A stretch of 64,000 bases of DNA, taken from Planctomycetota bacterium. GTDB lineage: Bacteria; Planctomycetota; UBA1135; GCA-002686595. Where the stretch lies: assembly GCA_029250885.1 (NCBI GenBank), contig JAQXEK010000068.1:52445-116444 (forward strand). Reading direction: 5' to 3'. A model generated the notes under the pieces. The model made no database searches. It worked only from the letters and a program-made list of their open reading frames with translations, and had not been told where the DNA came from. Shown here one piece after another: positions 1-8,854 of this stretch. The position numbers and the translations under genes are program-made. Within the stretch, counting starts at the first letter, position 1. Each line of letters begins with the position of its first letter.

Positions 1-2
1 TC

Positions 3-1085
3 GTGCGAGCGCTGGTGCGCGAGCAAAACTGTCCGCACCTGCGGCTCTTGGCCTGGGGGCGCGGCACCGAGCTGGGTGCCGAGGCCCTTGGGCTGGGCGG
101 CCCCGAGGTGGTGCGCGAGCCCGAGCGCGTGAACGTTCGGCTACCTAAGCGCACCGCCGACTGGTACCGGTCCGCCACGGGCCGCGGCGCCGAGTCCGTC
201 TGCGGCGACGTGCAGATCTTCCACCGATCGGCGGTCTTCGAGCCAAGGCTCGGCCGCGCGAAGTCCAAGCGCCCCCTGATGGTGCAGCCGCTCCTGGAGC
301 TGCCACCGGATGGGTCCAAAGCCGAGGCGCGATTGCGCGCCGTCCTAGGCGAGATGGACGCCGTGCTCTGTGGCAGCCAGGCTGGCGCAGACGAGGCCAC
401 CCGGCGCCTGGGCGTACCTGCGTCCAAGCTGCACGCGGTGACCACGGGCGCTGACCATTGGCTGCGCTACGCCCAGCCTAAGACCTGCACCGAGCTGCAA
501 GAAGCAGGCCCGCCGAAGCTGCTGGTACTGGGCGCTATTTCTCAAATGCGACAGCCCAGGGCAGTCTTAGCCGCCTTCGAGGTCTTGGTCGCCCAAGGCC
601 AGTTCCCCGGCGTGACACTCACCTTCGCCGGTCACCCCGGCGACGATGCCGGCGCCTTCCAAGCCGCGCTCTCCGCCTCGCCCTTCGCCAGCCAGGTGAC
701 CTGGATCCAGGTCCCGGTGGAGGCCGACTTTCCGGAGCTTGTCTCTAGCGCAAGCGCTCTCGTGCACCTGTCCCAGGGCGAGCTCTCACCGATCACGCCG
801 CTGGAGGCAATCACCTTCGGCACGGCCGTAGTCGCCAGCGACCTACCCTCGTTCCGCGAAGTGCTCGCCAGCATTCCCGGCGCAGAGCTCTTGGATGGGG
901 GAGCAGCCGGCGAGCCCAGCCAAGATCCCGAGCAGCTTGTCCAAGCCATCGAGCGCGCTATCGAATCCGCTGGGCACCCGGAATCCAGATCCGCCCGCGT
1001 CCAGGCCGCCACTGGGCACACCTGGCGTGCCAACGCGAAAGAGACCCTAGCCCTCTGGCATCAGCTCGCCGAATCCCGGGCCTAG
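3..1085 (+). CDS. Glycosyltransferase, GT4-like (5' end cut by window)
   Basis: The C-terminal half reads as a GT-B glycosyltransferase of the group-1/GT4 type. A new Rossmann strand opens with LLVLGAISQMRQPRAVL at about residue 172. It is followed by a TFAGHPGDD strand and the donor-nucleotide pocket segment SPITPLEAITFGTAVVASD at about residue 261, which resembles the E-x7-E loop of the family. Such enzymes move a sugar from a nucleotide-sugar donor to a cell-envelope or lipid acceptor. The sugar and acceptor cannot be told from sequence. The reading frame is open to the window edge and begins on a GTG, so the true start is probably upstream and the N-terminal acceptor domain is incomplete. 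It converges with the next gene with only 6 bases between stops. Confidence 0.72.
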   Translation: MRALVREQNCPHLRLLAWGRGTELGAEALGLGGPEVVREPERVNVRLPKRTADWYRSATGRGAESVCGDVQIFHRSAVFEPRLGRAKSKRPLMVQPLLELPPDGSKAEARLRAVLGEMDAVLCGSQAGADEATRRLGVPASKLHAVTTGADHWLRYAQPKTCTELQEAGPPKLLVLGAISQMRQPRAVLAAFEVLVAQGQFPGVTLTFAGHPGDDAGAFQAALSASPFASQVTWIQVPVEADFPELVSSASALVHLSQGELSPITPLEAITFGTAVVASDLPSFREVLASIPGAELLDGGAAGEPSQDPEQLVQAIERAIESAGHPESRSARVQAATGHTWRANAKETLALWHQLAESRA

Positions 1086-1091
1086 CTGGCG

Positions 1092-2012
1092 CTACTCCGG
1101 CGCGATCGTCAGGCCGCCGCTGGAGCGCAGCTCAACGCGCCACTTCATTCCGGGAATGCCCTCGATAAACGGCGCCTCGCCGTGGACGGCGCGCACCCCT
1201 GCGGCCTTCGCGGCGACCGGGTCCGAGGCGTAGTCCCAGAACTTTGCCCACAGCTGCTCGTAGAAGGGATCGGGCTTGGTGTCGCCGGCGTAGACCGACG
1301 GCATGGTGCCGGCGGGTTCCAGCCGGGTGCCCTGTTTCGGGCTCTGGTTCTCGCCGAAGATGCGCTGGAACAGGCAAACCGATGAGCCGCGCAAAAAGTC
1401 GCCGGCCTCGATGTAGTCATCCTCGAACTTGATCACAAGGGCCTCGATGTAGACCCGCGTACCCGCGACGATGACCTCCCTGGGCTTGCCGACTGTGCGG
1501 CCGGTCTGGTCGAGTTCGGTAAAGAGCACCCGGGTCCAGACCTCGGCCTCGCCGTTCTCTTCGACCTCCATGCGCTCGAGAATCTCCAGGCGCGCCACGC
1601 GGTGGTCGACCTTTAGCAGGGCGACGGCGGCGGCCAGACGCTGGGCTTCCCTTTCCGCGGCAGCTAGCTCCTTGCCCAGCTTCGCGATGCGTTTCTGCTT
1701 GGCTGCGACCTCGCTGTTGAGGTCGTCGATGCGGCCAACCTGCTGCTCGATGCGGGTGTCCCGGGCGACCAGCTCGGAACTCAAGGTCCCGATGCGGGCA
1801 TCCTTCGACGTCAGGTCCTCGTTGAGGCTGACAATCTCGCCCTCGCGGTCTAGCACCGCCTGGCTCAGGGTCGAGATCTCCGCATCGCGCCCCTCGAGGT
1901 CGCGCTCGTGTTCGGTGAGCTGACCGCGCAGAAAGAGGGTCCACCAGCCGATCACGATCACAAGGATCAGGAGCAGCGCAGTGCGCAGGAAGGAGTTGAG
2001 CTTGTCGACCAT
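1092..2012 (-). CDS. Membrane-anchored coiled-coil protein of unknown function
   Basis: 306 residues from the ATG at 2012. This start was chosen because a hydrophobic segment (about residues 9-27, LRTALLLILVIVIGWWTLFL) follows at once, and the 74 codons upstream read as non-coding. One N-terminal transmembrane anchor leads into a long heptad-rich region (about 30-130, full of E, D, L, A, R and K, with repeats such as LTSKDARIGTLSSELVARD), a probable coiled coil. A non-coiled C-terminal domain of about 170 residues follows, which I do not recognise. The topology suggests a single-pass protein with a periplasmic rod and globular head. It is divergent from the acyltransferase gene. Confidence 0.7.
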   Translation of the reverse strand: MVDKLNSFLRTALLLILVIVIGWWTLFLRGQLTEHERDLEGRDAEISTLSQAVLDREGEIVSLNEDLTSKDARIGTLSSELVARDTRIEQQVGRIDDLNSEVAAKQKRIAKLGKELAAAEREAQRLAAAVALLKVDHRVARLEILERMEVEENGEAEVWTRVLFTELDQTGRTVGKPREVIVAGTRVYIEALVIKFEDDYIEAGDFLRGSSVCLFQRIFGENQSPKQGTRLEPAGTMPSVYAGDTKPDPFYEQLWAKFWDYASDPVAAKAAGVRAVHGEAPFIEGIPGMKWRVELRSSGGLTIAPE

Positions 2013-2156
2013 GGGCGGTATTGGGAGAAGTGATCCGAGTATCCCACTTCCAGGTGCAAATCGCCAGGGTTGCGGGGGCAGTTCACGCTCCGGGGACAAA
2101 CTAGGCCGAAGTTGTCGTTGGCCCAGAGCCTCCGTTCGGTAAAAATAGGCGCGCCG

Positions 2157-2981
2157 ATGAAGACCGCAGCACCAGACCACGGCACCAGCTTGGTTACAAC
2201 ACCCCCGATTGCAATCCCGGATAGCCCGAACCACCGCAAGTACGACGCGGGCGCCGGTTCGATCCTGCGCGGCATCCCGCTAATGCCACTGACCTTTCTG
2301 TGGGCGGTTTCGGTCGCGATGCTGGTTCCTATTACCGCGATCGTCGCCCCAAAGTGGTTTAAGAAGCACGGCTGGTCGATCCCCCGCATCTGGGGTTCGG
2401 CGCCCCTGTGGTGGCACGGTGTCAAGGTTGAGGTGACCGGCGAAGAGAACCTCAATTTCGAGGGCGCGCGCATTCTTCTGTTCAACCACGTCAGCCTGCT
2501 CGACATGTTGGTGCTCGCAAAGACCTGCCCAGAATTCTCCATTGTCATCTACAAGGAAGAGTTCCACAAGATCCCCGGTGTTGGCGCAGCCCTGCGCGGC
2601 CTAGGCTCCATCGCCGTCAACCGCAAGAACCACAAGGCGGCCCTGGCTTCGATGAAGCTAGCCGCCGAGCGCATCCGCGACAACGGCGAGACCGTGGTAA
2701 TGGCACCCGAGGGAACCCGCTCTCGCAAGGGCGGCCTACAAAAGTTCAAGAAGGGACCGTTTCATCTGGCGATCCAAACCGGCGCGCCGGTCGTGCCCTT
2801 CATCATGCGCGGGGTCGACCAGGTCTTGCCCATGGGCTCCGTCTGGATGCGCCCCGGCCGCGTGGCTTTGGACATCCTGCCGCCGATCTCGTCCGAGGGA
2901 TGGCAGCAGGAGACGATCCGCGACCACGCCCAAGGCGTGCGCGAGGTCTTCCTTGAGTACCTTGAACCGGAAGCGGAGTAG
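2157..2981 (+). CDS. plsC: 1-acyl-sn-glycerol-3-phosphate acyltransferase family protein
   Basis: 274 residues from the ATG at 2157. It carries the signature motifs of the PlsC/LPLAT family: motif I NHVSLLD (H111, D116; the catalytic HX4D pair) and motif III EGTRSRKGG (from E185), with a basic SIAVNRKNHK segment between. A hydrophobic stretch at about residues 42-64 would anchor it to the inner membrane. The family acylates lysophosphatidic acid to phosphatidic acid with acyl-ACP or acyl-CoA, but members with other lysolipid acceptors look alike. No clear Shine-Dalgarno precedes the start. The gene stands alone between a divergent coiled-coil gene and the convergent end of the heme operon. 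Confidence 0.85.
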   Translation: MKTAAPDHGTSLVTTPPIAIPDSPNHRKYDAGAGSILRGIPLMPLTFLWAVSVAMLVPITAIVAPKWFKKHGWSIPRIWGSAPLWWHGVKVEVTGEENLNFEGARILLFNHVSLLDMLVLAKTCPEFSIVIYKEEFHKIPGVGAALRGLGSIAVNRKNHKAALASMKLAAERIRDNGETVVMAPEGTRSRKGGLQKFKKGPFHLAIQTGAPVVPFIMRGVDQVLPMGSVWMRPGRVALDILPPISSEGWQQETIRDHAQGVREVFLEYLEPEAE

Positions 2982-2993
2982 GTGCCAGCTAGG

Positions 2994-4478
2994 CTAGGCT
3001 TGGCTTGGCCGATTTGCGTCCTTAAGCACACGCTCCGCAGCTTCCCGGCCCGCCGCATCTCCCGCCTTGGCGGCCTTGGCGAAGGCTACGCCGGCAGTGT
3101 AGTTACCGGCTAGGTAGAGGCCGGGGGCGGTCTGTTCTAGGCTCGCCATGGCGGTGTGGATTCGGTCCATGCGGGCTAGGTGGCCCATCTCGTATTGAGG
3201 GATGGCGTTGGGCCAGCGGACAACTTCGGTGAAGATAGGGGCCGTGCCGTCTAGGTTCAGCAGCTTGGTCAGGTCGGCGTGGGTTAGGGCGACCAGCTCT
3301 TCGTCGGTTAGTTTGGCGGCTTCGGGGTCGGTGGCGCCGCCGACCATACAGCGCATGAGGACGGTGCCGTCTGGGCTGCGCTCGGGGAAGAGGAACGTGT
3401 CCCAGAGAACGCCGAGGATGCGGATGCCTCCGCCGCGTTGGATCAGGGCGCCGAAGCCGCGGGGGGCCTTGGCTAGGGCATCGGGGCCGAAGCCTAGGCC
3501 GACCACGGCCACGTGGGGCATGGGGATGTCCTTGAGCTCGGTGGCGATGTCGGGGGCGGGGGACGCGAGCAGCTTGGCAGCTACGTTGGCCTCGGTGGCT
3601 AGCACGACGGCTTCGGCTTGGATGGCCTTGGTGGTGCCGTTGGATGAGATGCGTAGGTTCCAGACGCCCGGCTTAGCTTCGGGGTTGCCACCGGGGTCGT
3701 CATTGGGCCGTGCGCTGTCGATCCCATAGGTCAGAGTCTCGACCCGCGTATTCAAGCGCACTTGGAAGTCGCCCCGGGCTTGGCAGGACTCGGCCAGCTT
3801 CAAGGGCAGCTGGTCCAGCCCGCCTGCGAAGGACGTCAGCTTGCCCGAGGGACCGGCCGGGCCACCGGACGTCTTGCCTTTTTGGTTCCTTAGGCTGATG
3901 AGCGCTTTGACCAGGGACCCGTACTCGGCCTCCAGCTCGGCCATGCGCGGGAAGGCTGCGCTTAGGGACGTTCGCTTGGCGTCGCCGGCGTAGACGCCCA
4001 GCACCATGGGCGCGATGATGCGGTCGGCGGCTTGGGGCCCGAGTCTGCGGGCGGCGAACTCCCAGACGCTCTCGTCCTTGGGGTCGGTCTTCTGCTTGCG
4101 GAAGGGTTCCGTGGCGATGCGCAGGACGCCGCCGGGGGAGAGGATGCCGCTGGTCAGGAAACGCGGGGGGCTGGCTTGGATCTCGCGCAGCTTGCCGTCG
4201 CGCACGAGGAAGCGGCGGGCGGCCGCGTCGTCGGCGCCGAGCTTCTCGAGGCCTGCCTTCTGCACCAGCTCGTCCATCAGGGGCTCGTTGTCGAGGTAGC
4301 CCGTGGGGCCGGCCTCGAGCAGGTAGCCATTGCGCCGAATCGTCTGGGCCTTGCCGCCGACTTTGGGGCCGGCTTCGAGCACTAGGATCTCAAGTTCGTC
4401 GCCCTGTCGGGCGTCCGCCGCAGCGGTCGCCGCAGCCAGGCCCGAGATCCCCGCACCGATGATGACCAGGCGCTTCAT
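2994..4478 (-). CDS. hemY: Oxygen-dependent protoporphyrinogen oxidase
   Basis: 494 residues. The N-terminus is a textbook FAD-binding Rossmann motif (VIIGAGISGLAAA, G8 onward) followed by EAGPKVGGKAQT. The C-terminus has the flavin-contact segment LYLAGNYTAGVAFAKAAKAG. Length and overall pattern fit HemY-type protoporphyrinogen oxidase, which takes six electrons from protoporphyrinogen IX to give protoporphyrin IX using O2. It is the last gene of the hem operon, starting 3 bases after the hemN stop, so it is very likely co-transcribed with and translationally linked to hemN. The family includes other FAD amine oxidases, but the location settles the call. It is an O2-dependent step paired with an O2-independent coproporphyrinogen enzyme. 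Confidence 0.93.
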   Translation of the reverse strand: MKRLVIIGAGISGLAAATAAADARQGDELEILVLEAGPKVGGKAQTIRRNGYLLEAGPTGYLDNEPLMDELVQKAGLEKLGADDAAARRFLVRDGKLREIQASPPRFLTSGILSPGGVLRIATEPFRKQKTDPKDESVWEFAARRLGPQAADRIIAPMVLGVYAGDAKRTSLSAAFPRMAELEAEYGSLVKALISLRNQKGKTSGGPAGPSGKLTSFAGGLDQLPLKLAESCQARGDFQVRLNTRVETLTYGIDSARPNDDPGGNPEAKPGVWNLRISSNGTTKAIQAEAVVLATEANVAAKLLASPAPDIATELKDIPMPHVAVVGLGFGPDALAKAPRGFGALIQRGGGIRILGVLWDTFLFPERSPDGTVLMRCMVGGATDPEAAKLTDEELVALTHADLTKLLNLDGTAPIFTEVVRWPNAIPQYEMGHLARMDRIHTAMASLEQTAPGLYLAGNYTAGVAFAKAAKAGDAAGREAAERVLKDANRPSQA

Positions 4479-4481
4479 GAA

Positions 4482-5891
4482 CTAGATCGTCTTGCTGAAC
4501 ACGTCCTTGCCCTTGCCCTCGTGGCGTTCGCGCCAGTAGACGTCGAAGCACATGGCCAGGTTGCGGATGAAGAGCTCGCCCTCGGGGGTCGCTCGGATCT
4601 CGTCCGCGTCGATGTGCACCATGCCGTTCTTGGCGTGCTCTTGTAGGCGCGACAGGTCCTCGGCGAAGGTGGTCTCGAAGTCCAGCCCGAAGCGCGACTC
4701 GATGCCGCGGCGGTCGATGCGGAAGTTGCACATGAACTCGTGGATTACCACGCGGCGCAGCTTGTCGTCTTCGGTTAGGGCAAGGCCCTTCTCGATGGGC
4801 AGCTGGTCCTTGGCGATGGACTCGCCGTAGGTGCTGAGCTTCTTGTTGTTCTGCACGTAGGCGCCGCCGATGTCGCCGATGGCGCTGATGCCTAGGCCAA
4901 TCACGTCCTCGGCGGGGATCACGGCGTAACCCTGGAAGTTGCGGCGCAGGGTTCCGTTGCGCTTGGCCACGGATAGCTCGTCCTCTTGCTTGGCGAAGTG
5001 GTCCATGCCGATGGGCTCGTAGCCCGCGGCGAGGAAGCGCTCGCGGACCAGGCCAAACAGCTCGAACTTGACGGCGGGGTCGGGCAGGTTGTCCTCCATG
5101 AGCTTGCGCTGGTGGCCGCGGATCCACGGCACGAAGGCGAAGGAGTAGACCGCCGAGCGGTCGGCGCCCATTTCGATGACCTGGTTGACCGTGGCCTCGA
5201 AGGTGTCCGTCCTTTGGTGGGGCAGGCCGTAGATCAGGTCCACGTTGACGCCGCCGAAGTTGCGCTTGCGCGCGTGGTCGATGATGTCTTGGGTCTGCTT
5301 GACCGACTGCACGCGGTTGATGGCGACCTGGACTTCGTTGGTGAAGTCCTGCACGCCCAGGCTGATGCGGTTAAAGCCGTGGTCGGCTAATACGTCGATG
5401 TGCTCGGCCGTGGTGACGCGGGGGTCGACTTCGATGGCGAGCTCGGCGTCAGCGGTGCGCTCGAAGTGGCCGAAGAAGCGCGTCAACAGGCGATCGAGCT
5501 GCTTCGGCGTCTGGTAGGTCGGCGTGCCGCCGCCCAGGTGCAGCTGGGAGATCTTGCGGCGATCGGGCAGACGCTTAGCTAGCATGTCGATCTCGGCCTC
5601 GATCATGCCGACATAGGGCACGGCCTTCTCCTTGTGGGGGGAGATGATCACATGGCAACCGCAGAACAGGCAGCGCTCTTCGCAGAAGGGCAGGTGCATG
5701 TAAACCGAGAGCGGATCGTCCGCGCGCTCGTTGGCCTTGGCCAGGATGTCCTCGTACACCACAGCGTTCATCGAGTCGTCGAACTCGATGGCGGTCGGGT
5801 AGCTCGTGTACCGCGGACCTGGTCGGTCGTACTTGGCCAATAGGTCCGCCACAAGGGCGCGGTCTGTGGGGCGTGCTTCGTTGTTGGCCAT
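4482..5891 (-). CDS. hemN: Oxygen-independent coproporphyrinogen III oxidase (radical SAM)
   Basis: 469 residues. The N-terminus has the HemN-specific sequence AKYDRPGPRYTSYPTA. The radical-SAM [4Fe-4S] motif CEERCLFC (C70, C74, C77) is followed by GC, as in true HemN, where E. coli has CHKLCYFCGC. The SAM-binding LHLGGGTPTY and the YSFAFVPWI segment are also present. It converts two propionates of coproporphyrinogen III to vinyls using two SAM. Presence of the N-terminal YTSYPTA segment separates it from HemW, which lacks it. The start is preceded at good distance by GAGGAGG, one of the clearest ribosome-binding sites in this operon, lying in the last codons of hemE. The gap to hemE is 3 bases. 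Confidence 0.96.
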   Translation of the reverse strand: MANNEARPTDRALVADLLAKYDRPGPRYTSYPTAIEFDDSMNAVVYEDILAKANERADDPLSVYMHLPFCEERCLFCGCHVIISPHKEKAVPYVGMIEAEIDMLAKRLPDRRKISQLHLGGGTPTYQTPKQLDRLLTRFFGHFERTADAELAIEVDPRVTTAEHIDVLADHGFNRISLGVQDFTNEVQVAINRVQSVKQTQDIIDHARKRNFGGVNVDLIYGLPHQRTDTFEATVNQVIEMGADRSAVYSFAFVPWIRGHQRKLMEDNLPDPAVKFELFGLVRERFLAAGYEPIGMDHFAKQEDELSVAKRNGTLRRNFQGYAVIPAEDVIGLGISAIGDIGGAYVQNNKKLSTYGESIAKDQLPIEKGLALTEDDKLRRVVIHEFMCNFRIDRRGIESRFGLDFETTFAEDLSRLQEHAKNGMVHIDADEIRATPEGELFIRNLAMCFDVYWRERHEGKGKDVFSKTI

Positions 5892-5894
5892 GGC

Positions 5895-6935
5895 TCAGGC
5901 CTCCTCGCGGAGAGTCTCGATTAGAGCGGCGATGCTGTCGAGGGGAGCCTCGGGCATGATGCCGTGGCCCAGGTTGAAGATGTGGCCGCGCTTGGGCATG
6001 CGCGCGATGAACTCCTTGGCCGCCGCGCGGGTCTTCTCGGGACCGGCGAGCAGGATCGCGGGGTCGAGGTTTCCCTGCAGGGCCTTCGTGCCGGTCTCGG
6101 CGTTCGGGCCCGTGTGCTCGCCAAGACTAGCGCGCAGTCCAGGCAGGTCGTTGCGCCAGCACAGGGCGAGTCCGTCCGAGGGCAGCTCGGCCATGGACGC
6201 GGCCAGATGCGGCGCGTCGTTGGCGAAGAAGATCGTGGGCACGCCGTTGCCGCGCAGCTCTTGCAGCAGGTTGACGATGTGCGGGCGCACGTGGGCAGTC
6301 CAGTCGCGCAACGACAGCAGTCCGCCCCAGGAGTCGAAGACCTGTACCGCGTCGCAGCCGGCCTCGTGTTGGGCCGTGAGGTAGCGCGCGGACAGGGTCG
6401 CGATGGTGGCCATGAGCTCGCCGAAGACGACAGGATCCTCGGCCAGCATGGCGCGCAGCTTTGGAAAGCCTGCCTTGCCGCGTCCCTCGACCAGATAGGC
6501 AGCCAGAGAGAAGGGCGCGCCGGCGAAGCCCAGCAGGGCTTGGTCGGGCTTAAGCTTCGGCTTGATCAGGCGCTGGGCGGCGGCAACCTCGGGAGCGATC
6601 TCGTCCTTGGACGGAACGCGCAGGGCGCGGATCTCCTTGGCCGTGGTGATGGGCTTCGCGATGATCGGGCCGGGATCGAAGCGGAACTCGACGCCCAGGG
6701 CCGAGGCGGGGCTGATCAGGTCCGCGAAGGTGATGGCGGCATCGAGCTCAAAGCGCTCCATGGGCATCATCGTCACGGCACAGGCGATGCTCGGGTCCGC
6801 GCACATCTCTTCAAATGTGTAGGTCTCCTTGAGCTTGCGGTACTCGGGCAGGCAGCGCCCGGCTTGGCGCATGATCCAGAGGGGGCGTCGTTCGGTTTCT
6901 TCGCCGTGAAGGGCGCGTAGCAGCAGTGGCTTCAT
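5895..6935 (-). CDS. hemE: Uroporphyrinogen decarboxylase
   Basis: 346 residues, the usual family length. The diagnostic N-terminal motif WIMRQAGRCLPEYR (residues 20-33, substrate-binding Arg/Gln) and the second signature GFAGAPFSLAAYLVEGRG are intact. VFDSWGGLLS and FNLGHGIMPEAP near the C-terminus also match. It removes four acetate carboxyls from uroporphyrinogen III to make coproporphyrinogen III in the cytoplasm. It starts 9 bases after the response-regulator stop, and its own stop is 3 bases from hemN. Transcription therefore appears to run through the two-component genes into the late heme genes. Confidence 0.97.
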   Translation of the reverse strand: MKPLLLRALHGEETERRPLWIMRQAGRCLPEYRKLKETYTFEEMCADPSIACAVTMMPMERFELDAAITFADLISPASALGVEFRFDPGPIIAKPITTAKEIRALRVPSKDEIAPEVAAAQRLIKPKLKPDQALLGFAGAPFSLAAYLVEGRGKAGFPKLRAMLAEDPVVFGELMATIATLSARYLTAQHEAGCDAVQVFDSWGGLLSLRDWTAHVRPHIVNLLQELRGNGVPTIFFANDAPHLAASMAELPSDGLALCWRNDLPGLRASLGEHTGPNAETGTKALQGNLDPAILLAGPEKTRAAAKEFIARMPKRGHIFNLGHGIMPEAPLDSIAALIETLREEA

Positions 6936-6944
6936 GGAATCGTC

Positions 6945-7688
6945 TTAGGTTCGCGGCGCGTCGTCCGCGGGGGCGCAAGTGAATCGGTAGCCCACACCAC
7001 GCTGGGTGTGGAAGTGTCGTGGAGCCTCGGGCTCGCGCTCGAAGCGCTTGCGCAGCCGCACGATAAAATTGTCGATAGTGCGTGTGGAGGGAAAGATCTC
7101 GTAGCCCCAGACCTGCTCGAGAATCTCTTCGCGCGAGACGATCTGGCCGGTGCGGTCGGCGAGGCACTTAAGGATAAGCGCTTCCTTATGAGTTAGGTGC
7201 TGCTCACTGCCGTCCCAGGCCTTGCCCTGGTAAGTCTTAAAGTCGATCGTATTGCCGCCGAAGCTGAGGGTCGCGCCAGCGGCATCTTCCGGCTTGAGGT
7301 ACCAGCTCTTGCGGCGCAGGATCGCGGCCACGCGCAGCAGCAGCTCCTTGAGGGCGAAGGGCTTCGACAGGTAGTCGTCGCCGCCGGCCTCTAGCCCGCG
7401 GATACGATCCCCTGTGCTGCCCTTAGCGGTCAGGAACAGGACCGGGATTTCGATGCCCTCGCTGCGCGCTGTTTGGCAGATCGTATAGCCGTCCATACCA
7501 GGCAGCATGACGTCTAGCAAGATTAGGTCCCACGTACCGGCGCGGATGCGCTCCATAGCATGCAGTCCATCTGGCGCGATCTCGGTCTCGTAGCCCTCGA
7601 GCTGCAGGTTCTCTGCGATGCCCTCGGCCAGGCTCTCTTCGTCTTCCACCACAAGGATGCGGTAGGTGCCTTGATTCGTGTCGCTCAT
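6945..7688 (-). CDS. OmpR/PhoB-family response regulator inside the heme operon
   Basis: 247 residues. The receiver domain (about 10-125) has the acidic pair in VVEDEE, the phospho-acceptor Asp59 in LILLDVMLPG, the FLTAKG switch region and the conserved Lys in YLSKPFALKELLLRV. The C-terminal winged-helix DNA-binding domain ends with the family pattern EQVWGYEIFPSTRTIDNFIVRLRKR. Its start overlaps the sensor-kinase stop by 4 bases (ATGA), typical of a translationally coupled pair. Position between hemL and hemE suggests that it reports on heme, iron or oxygen, or simply shares the promoter. Target and signal cannot be read from sequence. Confidence 0.93.
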   Translation of the reverse strand: MSDTNQGTYRILVVEDEESLAEGIAENLQLEGYETEIAPDGLHAMERIRAGTWDLILLDVMLPGMDGYTICQTARSEGIEIPVLFLTAKGSTGDRIRGLEAGGDDYLSKPFALKELLLRVAAILRRKSWYLKPEDAAGATLSFGGNTIDFKTYQGKAWDGSEQHLTHKEALILKCLADRTGQIVSREEILEQVWGYEIFPSTRTIDNFIVRLRKRFEREPEAPRHFHTQRGVGYRFTCAPADDAPRT

Positions 7689-8848
7689 CCCATGACCTCG
7701 TGTTCGGGGCTTGTGCTTTGGGCTTGCTCCATGTGGTGCTTTGCATGGCGCCAGTGAACCGTAAACGTTGCGCCCTTGCCTTCACCGGGGCTCTCGATTT
7801 TCGTTGTGCCTCCGTCCAAGGTCACAAAGCGCTGGACAATGTGCAGACCGAGCCCAGATCCCTTGGTCTTGCGCGTGAGCTCAGAGCCCGGGCGGAAAAA
7901 CATGTCGAATAGGCGTTCGGATTGCTTCGGGTCGAAGCCAACGCCATCATCGATGACGCGCAGGGCCACCATAGACGTGCGGCCTTGGTCTTCGGGGCTT
8001 GCGGTCAAGCGCACCGTGCCGCTACCTTGGGCTTGCACACTCTTAAAGGCGTTGCTGACTACGTTGCTGATCACGGACTTGACCGCAGAAGGGTCGGCGC
8101 TGATCTCAAGGCCGGGGGGGACCTCGTTCTCGATCTCAACCCCATGGATGTGGCCCATACAGACGATGGGCTCGAGCACGCGGTCGACCATGCCGTGGAG
8201 CTCGATTACCTCGGCCGTGAGCTCGATGGCATCCTCGTCCAAGCGCGCCGCATCCAGCAGGTTAGTAACCATGTTGCCGAGTCGCTCCGTTGCGGCAACC
8301 ATGCGGTCCGCGATGCGAGTGCGGCCCACCTTATCCGGATCCCGCAACAGCAGGGTCTCGGCGGAAAGCTGGATGCTAGCCAAGGGGCTCTTCAGCTCGT
8401 GGGAGACCGCAGCAAGGAAGTTTTGCTGACGCAGAAAGAGCTCCGTGCGCTGGCGAAGGGTGACGCCGATCATAGCTACCGTTGCGATGAGTACCACAAG
8501 GAAGAAGCTGCCCTCCCAGCCATAGCGCTTCATGCGCTGGCGCCGCTCGGCTTCGAGCTCGATTATTGCCGTCGCGGGGATCGTGACTTTACGCGCTCCA
8601 TTCTCATCAGCCTTTATGACAAGATCGGGGAAGTAGCCCCGGACTCGATCCACCGGCTGGCCATCGACGAGCATCTGTTGGGCAGTGCGCTTCTTCTGCT
8701 CGAAGCTGTCCATCACCGAGTCCAAGTGGTGCTGGGAATAGAAGCCTTGGTCCAGGATCCACCAGGCCACTTGACCAAAGCAGGTCAAGAGCAGAAGGAC
8801 AAAGGTGAGCTGCACTCTGCGGCTCGATCGGATCGTAGAGGGGGTCAT
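7685..8848 (-). CDS. Membrane sensor histidine kinase inside the heme operon
   Basis: 387 residues. Two transmembrane segments (about 12-34 and 114-131) enclose a small periplasmic loop of about 80 residues. HisKA follows with the H-box AVSHELKSPLASIQL (H150), then the ATP-binding HATPase_c domain with an N-box-like SNVVSNAFKSV, G1 DDGVGFDPK, and G2 GSGLGLHIV. It lies 6 bases after hemL and overlaps the regulator gene by 4 bases. The sensing loop (Q40-K102) has no recognisable domain and no CXXC or heme motif, so the signal is unknown. Genomic context makes a heme-, iron- or redox-linked input plausible, as inference only. Confidence 0.93.
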   Translation of the reverse strand: MTPSTIRSSRRVQLTFVLLLLTCFGQVAWWILDQGFYSQHHLDSVMDSFEQKKRTAQQMLVDGQPVDRVRGYFPDLVIKADENGARKVTIPATAIIELEAERRQRMKRYGWEGSFFLVVLIATVAMIGVTLRQRTELFLRQQNFLAAVSHELKSPLASIQLSAETLLLRDPDKVGRTRIADRMVAATERLGNMVTNLLDAARLDEDAIELTAEVIELHGMVDRVLEPIVCMGHIHGVEIENEVPPGLEISADPSAVKSVISNVVSNAFKSVQAQGSGTVRLTASPEDQGRTSMVALRVIDDGVGFDPKQSERLFDMFFRPGSELTRKTKGSGLGLHIVQRFVTLDGGTTKIESPGEGKGATFTVHWRHAKHHMEQAQSTSPEHEVMG

Positions 8849-8854
8849 TCGAAT

